A stretch of 19,589 bases of DNA from Chloroflexi bacterium RBG_16_60_22 (GTDB taxonomy: Bacteria; Chloroflexota; Dehalococcoidia; Dehalococcoidales; RBG-16-60-22), in NCBI GenBank assembly GCA_001796935.1, contig MGNX01000080.1:1-19589 (forward strand), given 5' to 3'. The position numbers and the translations under genes are program-made. Below, piece after piece: positions 1-7,658 of this stretch (its first letter is position 1; every line of letters begins with the position of its first letter). The notes under the pieces are model-generated. The model was not told where the DNA came from and did not search any database. It saw only the letters and a program-made list of their open reading frames with translations.

Positions 1-1
1 C

Positions 2-565
2 GGGGTGGACGAGGTGGGGCGGGGCGCCCTGATGGGTCCGGTGGTGGCGGCGGCCGTGATTTTACCTCACAACCTCAAAGCCCCCTGGCGCCGCGAGGTC
101 AGGGACAGCAAGCAGCTGCGCCCAACGGCACGGGAATACCTCTTCGAAAAGATTAAAGGCGTCGCCGTGGCCGTGGGCACCGGAATGATGTCCCATGAGG
201 TTATCGACTCCGCTGGCATCGCCACCGCGACCCGCCTGGCAATGGCGGCGGCCATCGAGCGGCTCGTCCCCGGGCCGCAGTACCTCCTTATCGACTATCT
301 GGAGCTGCCGGAAGTATCCCTGCCGCAGCGGGGCATCGTCTTCGGGGACAGCCTCTGCTTTTCGATTGCCTGCGCCTCCATAATCGCCAAGGTCACCCGC
401 GACCGCCTGGTGGTGGCCATGGACCGGGAATACCCCGGCTACGGCCTGGCCGGGCACAAGGGCTACGGCACACCGGAGCACCTGGACTGCCTGCGGCGGA
501 ACGGGCCGTCAACCATTCACCGCCGGTCTTTCCACCCGGTCTGCGACATGATTAACGTGCTATGA
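2..565 (+). CDS. rnhB: Ribonuclease HII, 5'-truncated by the window edge
   Basis: RNase HII cleaves the RNA strand of RNA-DNA hybrids and single ribonucleotides misincorporated into DNA, acting in the cytoplasm. The reading frame is open from base 2 (Gly-Val-Asp-Glu-Val-Gly-Arg-Gly), so the visible start is the conserved first catalytic motif of the family and the true start lies upstream. Other family signatures are DSKQL, the LLIDYL acidic strand, the Ser/Ala-rich FSIACASIIAKVTRDR motif with its final catalytic Asp, and the C-terminal GYGLAGHKGYGT and SFHPV blocks. All four acidic metal-binding positions (Asp, Glu, Asp, Asp) appear present. The stop overlaps the start of the next gene (ATGA), so the two are translationally coupled. 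Only a short N-terminal stretch should be missing. The identification is secure. Confidence 0.95.
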   Translation, partial: GVDEVGRGALMGPVVAAAVILPHNLKAPWRREVRDSKQLRPTAREYLFEKIKGVAVAVGTGMMSHEVIDSAGIATATRLAMAAAIERLVPGPQYLLIDYLELPEVSLPQRGIVFGDSLCFSIACASIIAKVTRDRLVVAMDREYPGYGLAGHKGYGTPEHLDCLRRNGPSTIHRRSFHPVCDMINVL

Positions 566-927
566 AACGCCGCGAGACAGGCATCCTCGGGGAAAAGCTG
601 GCCGCCGGGCACCTCAAGCGGCACGGCTATAAAATCCTGGAGACCAACTACCGCTGCCGCGGGGGAGAGATTGACATAATAGCGCGTGACAGGGACACGC
701 TGGTCTTCGTCGAGGTGCGCGCCAAAAGCGGCCGCAGCTTCGGCAGTCCGGAGGAGTCAATTAACGCGACCAAGATGTCCCGCCTCAGGACTGCCGCGGC
801 CCATTACGGGATGGAGCACACCGACCTTCCGGCCGGTCGTCGCATCGACGTCGTGGCTATCGACCTGGATAAAAACGGGCGGGCTTTACGCATCGAAATC
901 ATCCCCGACGCTGTCGGCGGGGAGTGA
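562..927 (+). CDS. yraN: YraN / UPF0102 family endonuclease-like protein
   Basis: This 121-residue protein matches the YraN (UPF0102) family in length and in its conserved blocks: an N-terminal GxxGEKLAAxxLKRxGYKILExNYR motif, then GEIDIIA and LVFVEVRAKSG. The Asp of GEID and the Glu-Val-Arg/Lys of VFVEVRAK form a PD-(D/E)xK-type nuclease core, suggesting a Holliday-junction-resolvase-like fold. The cellular function of the family is poorly defined. The ATG overlaps the rnhB stop by the sequence ATGA. The rnhB-yraN pairing is common in bacteria and supports both calls. Family membership is clear, but nuclease activity is inferred from the fold and has not been shown here. Confidence 0.92.
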   Translation: MKRRETGILGEKLAAGHLKRHGYKILETNYRCRGGEIDIIARDRDTLVFVEVRAKSGRSFGSPEESINATKMSRLRTAAAHYGMEHTDLPAGRRIDVVAIDLDKNGRALRIEIIPDAVGGE

Positions 928-936
928 GCACCTTGC

Positions 937-965
937 TTTACCCGCCCCCGGCGCTGTGCTAGAAT
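937..965 (+). promoter_or_regulatory. Probable sigma-70-type promoter for thiDE
   Basis: A -35-like TTTACC (937-942) lies 17 bases before TAGAAT (960-965), which matches the -10 consensus at 5 of 6 positions. TG sits one base upstream of the -10, giving an extended -10. The predicted start is near base 972, about 14 bases before the thiDE ATG. It falls in the only gap (58 bases) inside the upstream cluster. Prediction by eye only. Confidence 0.45.
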
Positions 966-985
966 TAACCACCGGAGCCTGAAGC

Positions 986-2047
986 ATGGGAGCATTTTCT
1001 TCCGACCAGCGGCGCATCATCGATGCCAACCTGAACCGCACCGGCGAAGGGCTGCGCGTCCTGGAGGAGCTGGCGCGCCTCTCCCTCAACGACGCCGACC
1101 TGACGCAGCAGTTCAAGGACCTGCGCCACGACCTGGTAGCCGTCGATATGGGACTACAGGAAAAATTAATCGCCGCCCGCGACGCCGCGGGTGACGTCGG
1201 GGCGGATATGGAATCCCCCGGGCAGAAAAAGCCTCGCGGCGTCCCGGCGACCATCGTGGCCAACGCGCGGCGTGTCCAGGAATCTTTAAGAGTCATCGAG
1301 GAGCTGGCCAGGGCCCCCGGTTCGCCTCTGGAAACCGAAAGATACCGTCGGGCGCGCTTTGCTCTCTATACGCTGGAAAAAACGCTGCTGGCGCGGGTGC
1401 TCCGGCAGGACAGGATGGAGAGGCTGACCGGTCTGTATGTCATCATCGATACGGCCATGCTGCGGGGAAGGAGTCATGCCGAAGCGACCCTCCAGGCCAT
1501 CCGGGGCGGGGCTAAAGTTATCCAGCTCCGGGACAAAGGGCGGCTCAAGGGGAAAGTCGTATCTATCGCCGGGGAACTCAAGAAGCTGTGCGGGGAACAC
1601 CAGGTTCTTTTCATCGTGAACGACGACCTGGACATCGCCCTGGCCGTTGGCGCTGACGGGGTGCACGTGGGGCCGGACGACCTGCCCGTGGCGGTCGCCC
1701 GGCGGCTCCTCCCCGTCGATAAGATTCTCGGGGCCTCGGTACGCACCGTCGCGGAGGCAGAGGCCGCCGCCGGTGACGGCGCCGACTACCTCGGCGTGGG
1801 GGCGATGTATGCCACCCCCACCAAGCAAGAGGCCGGGGTGGTGGGGCCGGGGAGGATAAGGGACATCCGGCAGAAGGTGGATTTGCCAATCGTGGCCATT
1901 GGTGGTATTAATAAGGGTAATCTGGCTGAGGTGGTCCGGGAGGGGGCCGTGGCCGCGGCGGTAATCAGCGCCGTTCTCGGCGCGGCGGATATAGAGGCGG
2001 CCACCCGCCAGCTGGTCAAAGCAATCGAGGAGGCGCAAGGTGAGTAA
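986..2047 (+). CDS. thiE: ThiD2-ThiE fusion: HMP-phosphate kinase-like domain plus thiamine-phosphate synthase
   Basis: The 353-residue protein has two parts. Residues 1 to about 140 match the ThiD2 domain, with the signature RIIDANLNRxxEGLRVLEELAR near residues 10-31 and a second related helix (RVQESLRVIEELAR) near residue 95. ThiD2 proteins are known as monofunctional hydroxymethylpyrimidine-phosphate kinases often fused to ThiE. Residues from about 146 to 353 form the ThiE TIM barrel, which joins HMP-PP with thiazole phosphate to make thiamin phosphate. Its motifs are VIQLRDK, FIVNDDLDIA, DGVHVGPDD, YLGVGAMYATPTK and IVAIGGI. The ATG follows a weak ribosome site. The stop lies just inside the next gene, which overlaps it by 8 bases. 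Thiamin function is secure; kinase activity of the N-terminal domain is inferred from the family. Confidence 0.93.
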   Translation: MGAFSSDQRRIIDANLNRTGEGLRVLEELARLSLNDADLTQQFKDLRHDLVAVDMGLQEKLIAARDAAGDVGADMESPGQKKPRGVPATIVANARRVQESLRVIEELARAPGSPLETERYRRARFALYTLEKTLLARVLRQDRMERLTGLYVIIDTAMLRGRSHAEATLQAIRGGAKVIQLRDKGRLKGKVVSIAGELKKLCGEHQVLFIVNDDLDIALAVGADGVHVGPDDLPVAVARRLLPVDKILGASVRTVAEAEAAAGDGADYLGVGAMYATPTKQEAGVVGPGRIRDIRQKVDLPIVAIGGINKGNLAEVVREGAVAAAVISAVLGAADIEAATRQLVKAIEEAQGE

Positions 2048-2957
2048 CCTGGACGCTATTTCCGGGAAAGCACGTAAAGACCTGGCGGCCAGGGACGAGG
2101 CCAGGGAAAAGATGCTGCCGCTCTGCCGGGACGCCATCCGGTACAGCGGCAACGCTATCCGCGCCGTGCACCGGCAGGAGTTCAAGCTAGCTGAAGAGCT
2201 GCTGGGAACGGCCCGCGGCCTGCTGACCGAGGCCGGGGAGTCCGTCAGGGACTTCAATGAGCTGGCCAACACCGGCGTCATCAGGGATGCCCAGAAGGAG
2301 CTATCCGAAGCTAACATTACGCTGGCGCTGGTCACGCAAAAGCCGCTGCCTTCCCCCGAAAAGTTGGGGGTGGATACGGCCGCCTATCTCAACGGCCTCG
2401 GGGAGGCGGCGGGGGAGCTGCGTCGCTACCTGCTCGACGGCCTGCGGCGGGGCGACCTCTCCCGGGGCGAGGAGCTGTTGAACACCATGGACGATATCTA
2501 CGGCGTCCTGGTTACCATGGACTTCCCCGATGCCGTCACCGGCGGCCTGCGCCGCACCACGGACATGGTGCGGGGGGTGCTGGAAAGGACCCGCAGCGAC
2601 CTCACCCTGGCTATCCGGCAGAAGGACCTCGAGGACAGGCTGGCCGGCCTCGTGCCGGAAGCGGTGCCACCGGGGGAATCGCCCGCGGGGGAAATATCTG
2701 CCGGAAAAACGGAGGAGCCCCAGCTCGAAGGCCACGAGCAGGAGCTGTACGAAGCCCTGACCGCGTGGCGGAATAAAAAGGCCAACGAGGAAAACCTGGC
2801 ACCATTCATCATCGCGCGCAACTCATGGCTGAAAGAGATTATCAAGGCCCGCCCGTCCGATATCCGGGAGTTGAGCGGTATCAAGGGATTCGGCGAGAGA
2901 AGAACCAACAAGTACGGTAAAGAGATACTGGCCATCATCCACCGGGGCCGGGGTTGA
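2040..2957 (+). CDS. Translin-like protein with C-terminal HRDC domain
   Basis: The 305-residue product begins at GTG, preceded by a good GGAGG site inside the end of thiDE. Residues 1 to about 205 are all alpha-helical in character and resemble the translin/TRAX family. The supporting motifs are RYSGNAIRAVHRQEFKLAEELL, YLNGLGEAAGELRRYLLDGLRRGD, and a LLNTMDDIYGVLVTMDFPDAV stretch followed by GLRRTTDMVRGVLERTRSDL. Translins form octameric rings that bind single-stranded nucleic acid, and TRAX-type members cleave RNA. After an acidic linker (about 206-231), residues 232-305 form an HRDC domain (LYEALTAWR, APFIIARNSWLKEI, ELSGIKGFGERRTNKYG), a nucleic-acid-binding module of RecQ helicases and RNase D. 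Nuclease activity cannot be decided: acidic residues are present in the helices, but I did not align them to the TRAX active site. Confidence 0.78.
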   Translation: MSNLDAISGKARKDLAARDEAREKMLPLCRDAIRYSGNAIRAVHRQEFKLAEELLGTARGLLTEAGESVRDFNELANTGVIRDAQKELSEANITLALVTQKPLPSPEKLGVDTAAYLNGLGEAAGELRRYLLDGLRRGDLSRGEELLNTMDDIYGVLVTMDFPDAVTGGLRRTTDMVRGVLERTRSDLTLAIRQKDLEDRLAGLVPEAVPPGESPAGEISAGKTEEPQLEGHEQELYEALTAWRNKKANEENLAPFIIARNSWLKEIIKARPSDIRELSGIKGFGERRTNKYGKEILAIIHRGRG

Positions 2958-2982
2958 CCGGAAAAAGATAATGTGCTAAACT
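2954..2982 (+). promoter_or_regulatory. Probable sigma-70-type promoter for hppA
   Basis: TTGACC (2954-2959, 5 of 6 to consensus) is followed by a 17-base spacer and TAAACT (2977-2982), with TG one base upstream of the -10. The -35 overlaps the stop codon of the translin gene. The predicted start near 2989 leaves a leader of about 114 bases before hppA. The TGTGCTA string around the -10 also occurs in the thiDE promoter. Confidence 0.55.
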
Positions 2983-3035
2983 GCGTAAAACCTGATGAAC
3001 GGGCTGTTTTCTGATTGGTGAACGACTGAAAAATT

Positions 3036-3065
3036 AAGGAGGTTGGTATAGCCTCCTTTTCTTTT
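3036..3065 (+). terminator. Terminator-like hairpin in the hppA leader
   Basis: AAGGAGG (3036-3042) pairs perfectly with CCTCCTT (3052-3058) across a 9-base loop, followed by TTCTTTT. It may end readthrough from the upstream cluster. However, it lies downstream of the predicted hppA promoter, so it could also attenuate hppA. The stem is only 7 bp and the U-tract is interrupted by one C. Confidence 0.5.
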
Positions 3066-3102
3066 GTCCTGAAAAGGGAGATTCTATTCCGGAGGTTTGC
3101 TG

Positions 3103-5139
<2,037 letters not shown>

Positions 5140-5151
5140 AAAAGAGCACGT

Positions 5152-5199
5152 AAAAAAGACAGTCCCGCCGGGAGGTAAAAATCCGCGGGACTGTTTTTT
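5152..5199. terminator. Bidirectional intrinsic terminator between hppA and the AOR operon
   Basis: ACAGTCCCGC (5159-5168) pairs perfectly with GCGGGACTGT (5185-5194) around a 16-base loop. A T-run (5194-5199) follows on the + strand. AAAAAA at 5152-5157 gives an equivalent U-run for minus-strand transcripts. The hairpin begins about 20 bases after the hppA stop and can also terminate the convergent AOR operon. Confidence 0.85.
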
Positions 5200-5244
5200 A
5201 TGTCTGACGTGATACTTAAAAATAGCTTGGCTATATAAGTAGCT

Positions 5245-5316
5245 GTCATTCTGGCGCAGGCCAGAATCCAGAACCCCACCGCCCATCCCCTGGATTTTAG
5301 CCTTCGCTGGAATGAC
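5245..5316. repeat. REP/MITE-like imperfect inverted repeat
   Basis: A 72-base element has outer inverted ends GTCATTC (5245-5251) and GAATGAC (5310-5316) and inner inverted blocks AATCCAG (5265-5271) and CTGGATT (5290-5296). Each arm can also fold on itself, for example TTCTGG with CCAGAA at 5249-5254 and 5261-5266. The arms resemble the widespread GTCATTC...GAATCCAG intergenic repeat family that produces spurious peptides in many bacterial annotations. It lies between the hppA terminator and the 3' end of the minus-strand AOR gene. Only one copy is visible here, so dispersal elsewhere in the genome is inferred. Confidence 0.72.
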
Positions 5317-5336
5317 GGTACCGGACGGCCTGGCCG

Positions 5337-7244
5337 TTATTTGAAGCCGGGGAGCAGGTCCTCCACGCCGAGCTTTTTCAGAGTTTCGGGTCGGGGCAGG
5401 CCGGTCGCCTCATCCCAGCCGCGCAGGCCATAGTACTCCCGGAGCATGGCGGTAAACTTATCGCGGTCGAGGACCTTGCCCGTGGCGTCGATAACCTCGT
5501 CGCCGGGGCCGGCGACCATCACCGGGCCGCCGCGCGGGCCCGGGCCGAGCGGCTCGGTGAAGTTGAACTCGGGGGGGTAATCATCTTTAGGGACCTTACG
5601 CCCCTCCCGGACCATGATGGCCCGCTGCACGGTGGTGATGCGCTCCGCCGCGAGGTCAATCTCCTTACCGTCGGTGCCGGTGACCGCCGTGAAGATTTTT
5701 GCCTCCAGGTCGGGGTCGCCGACGTGGTCCGGCGTGGCGAAGGAGTAGGTAATCGGCCAGGTGAAATCGCAGAGCCCGAGGGAGTCCTTGGTATAGGTGC
5801 GGTTCTGAATCTTCAGCGCCGCCAGGGCCTTGCCCTCGTAGCTGGAGAGGTCGCCGGCGGCGTCGCTGCCCCAGAAGGCCATGGCGATGTTATGGATAAC
5901 GCGGGTGGTGATGTTGGTGCTGCCCGGCTGCATGTTGTTGAGGCTCCAGGCGGCGTTGATGAAGCTGATTTCGTGGATGGTGGGCTGGTGGACGCGGGGC
6001 TCCATAGGGTAAATCAGGGCGTGGGCGACGATGGCCCGGGCCGGGGCGAGGTCCATCATCCCGATGGGCGCGACGTAGCGACTGAACATGGCGCGGGCTT
6101 TGGGCGGTACTTTCTCGCCGGCCCTGACCAGCCCCTCGGCCAGGATATCCCCGAAGCCCCGGCGGTGAGCGATGGCGTGGAGCAGCTTTTCCAGGAACTC
6201 GCGGGTGCCTATCCTGGACAGCGGCAGGCCGATATCCTCATCGGTGAGGACCCCGGCTTTCAGGCAGGCATAGAGCCAGTCGCAGATACTCTGGAGCTCG
6301 AAAGTGCCGATGGAGAGGTCGTTGGCGAGGGTGGGCGAATCGAAGACAGTGTCCACCGGCTCGTCGTCGCGGCCGTAGCGCCAGGGGAGGTAGTACTCCA
6401 TGGCCTGGCAGCGGCGGTTACCCAGCAGTCGTTTGCCGTAGAGATAGACGTTCCGGTTGCAGATTATCCCGCAGCGGTCGCAGCCCCCCTTCCCCTTGAC
6501 CTCCAGCAGGTGGCCCTTGCCGGTACCCACGAACAGCGGGGGGATGGCCAGGTGGACGCGCTGGCAGATTTTAACCGTGTAGCGGTTGAGCTCCTTGAGT
6601 CCGGCCGGGTCGGCCACGCCGACTTTTCCGTTACCCCTGATGACGATGGCCTTGAGGTTCTTGGAGGCCATCACCGCCCCGAAGCCGGCGGTGGAGGTGG
6701 ACTGGTGGGAGCCGTAGAGGATGGCGCTCCTCACCCGGTTCTCGCCGGCGATGCCGGTGGTGATAAAGCGGGCTCTTTCACCGTGGGTCTGCCCGACTAT
6801 TTTTTCCACCTCCAGGGCGCCCTTGCCCCAGAGAGAGGACGCGTCGAGGAGCCCGGCTTTATCGTTGTGGATGTTCAGATAGACGGGTTCCGGGGAGCGC
6901 CCCGTAATCACGATGCCGTCCCATCCCGCCTGCTTCATCTCCGCCCCGAAGAAGCCCCCGAGGTTGCCGTAGCAGAAGCCTTCCGGGTAGGCCATCGGCG
7001 ATTTGCCGACCACGGACATGCGGTTGGCCGCCTGGGCGCCGGAGGCCACCAGCGGGCCGGCCATGAAGATAAGGCGGTTAGCGGGGTCGAAGGCCTTCGT
7101 CTCCGGCCTGACGGTCTCCCAGTAAATCCGGGAAGCGATACCGCGCCCGCCGAGGTATTTCTCGGCGTAGGGTCGGGTGTCAATTTCGGTGATGCTGCCG
7201 TTACCGAGGTCAACCTGAAGAATCTTACCCATCCAGCCGTTCAT
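5337..7244 (-). CDS. Aldehyde:ferredoxin oxidoreductase family protein (tungsten/molybdopterin enzyme)
   Basis: The 635-residue cytoplasmic protein belongs to the AOR family, which uses a bis-pyranopterin tungsten (or molybdenum) cofactor and one [4Fe-4S] cluster. Members oxidise aldehydes to acids, or work in reverse, with ferredoxin; some, such as BamB, reduce benzoyl-CoA. I chose the ATG at 7244 (MNGWMGKILQVDL) with an AGGAG site upstream. An in-frame start 10 codons earlier lacks support. AOR hallmarks are KYLGGRGIASRIYW, GPLVASGAQAANRMSVVGKSP, GNLGGFFGAEMKQAGWDGIVI, and the cluster cysteines C255-x2-C258-x3-C262 plus C492 (SLGLCDF), a spacing like that of archaeal AOR. The C-terminus ends in the usual YYGLRGWDxxTGLPRPETLKKLG block. 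It is the last gene of the operon with a ferredoxin and a DMSO-reductase-family enzyme. The substrate is unknown. Confidence 0.9.
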   Translation of the reverse strand: MNGWMGKILQVDLGNGSITEIDTRPYAEKYLGGRGIASRIYWETVRPETKAFDPANRLIFMAGPLVASGAQAANRMSVVGKSPMAYPEGFCYGNLGGFFGAEMKQAGWDGIVITGRSPEPVYLNIHNDKAGLLDASSLWGKGALEVEKIVGQTHGERARFITTGIAGENRVRSAILYGSHQSTSTAGFGAVMASKNLKAIVIRGNGKVGVADPAGLKELNRYTVKICQRVHLAIPPLFVGTGKGHLLEVKGKGGCDRCGIICNRNVYLYGKRLLGNRRCQAMEYYLPWRYGRDDEPVDTVFDSPTLANDLSIGTFELQSICDWLYACLKAGVLTDEDIGLPLSRIGTREFLEKLLHAIAHRRGFGDILAEGLVRAGEKVPPKARAMFSRYVAPIGMMDLAPARAIVAHALIYPMEPRVHQPTIHEISFINAAWSLNNMQPGSTNITTRVIHNIAMAFWGSDAAGDLSSYEGKALAALKIQNRTYTKDSLGLCDFTWPITYSFATPDHVGDPDLEAKIFTAVTGTDGKEIDLAAERITTVQRAIMVREGRKVPKDDYPPEFNFTEPLGPGPRGGPVMVAGPGDEVIDATGKVLDRDKFTAMLREYYGLRGWDEATGLPRPETLKKLGVEDLLPGFK

Positions 7245-7317
7245 GAACGAAGTCTCCTTCCCGGTAACGGTCACGGCTCCGGGCGCCGGCCTTCAGCGGG
7301 GTTCCGGGTCAGATGGC

Positions 7318-7647
7318 CTACCTGGGGGCGAAGATGAGCGACCGCGGCGTCTTCTCCATGGTTTTGGCCAGGTCCGTTACCGGGCCGTAGGTCAGGCACA
7401 TCGCCTGGCAGTGTTTGACGCAGGCGGTCGTTTCGCCGCCTTTGACCCTCTCCGCACAGAGGTCGCAGAACCGTGTGACGAGCGGGATAAAGTCCACGTG
7501 GACCTTATCCGGCCCAACCGTGACCACCTCGTCCACCCGGACGCCGCACATGCCCCCGGAGAAGTTGTGCTCCTGCTTGCAGGCGACCTCACAGGCATGA
7601 CATCCGGTGCACCATTCGTAGTGAATCAGTAAGCCGTTGCGTGGCAT
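7318..7647 (-). CDS. Small ferredoxin-like electron-transfer protein, two [4Fe-4S] clusters
   Basis: This 109-residue protein carries C13-x2-C16-x2-C19-x3-C23 and later C61-x2-C64-x11-C76-x3-C80, with extra cysteines at 34 and 84. The layout resembles a minimal version of the electron-transfer subunits (DmsB/HycB-like) of molybdopterin enzymes and can hold two cubane clusters. It lacks a signal peptide and any membrane segment. The ATG has a well-placed AAGGAG site. It lies 11 bases after the molybdopterin oxidoreductase gene and 73 bases before the AOR gene on the minus strand. It therefore probably passes electrons to or from one or both enzymes. Whether it is a bound subunit or a soluble carrier cannot be decided. 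Confidence 0.85.
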   Translation of the reverse strand: MPRNGLLIHYEWCTGCHACEVACKQEHNFSGGMCGVRVDEVVTVGPDKVHVDFIPLVTRFCDLCAERVKGGETTACVKHCQAMCLTYGPVTDLAKTMEKTPRSLIFAPR

Positions 7648-7658
7648 GGCTGCTCCTT

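Noticed and set aside
5..40. Treating the GTG at base 5 as the rnhB start
   Set aside because: The frame is open at the window edge, and the preceding Gly codon belongs to the conserved G-x-DE-x-GRG motif, so the gene begins upstream.
2985..3035. Hammerhead- or fluoride-riboswitch-like CTGATGAAC in the hppA leader
   Set aside because: Only a short core-like string is present; the matching GAAA segment, cleavage site and flanking helices are absent.
5724..7337. Forward open frame of 537 codons over the AOR gene, and a similar one at 8247-10019 over the molybdopterin oxidoreductase
   Set aside because: Both are Gly/Val/Ala/Asp-rich shadows of well-supported minus-strand genes, and the second runs into the divergent promoter region.
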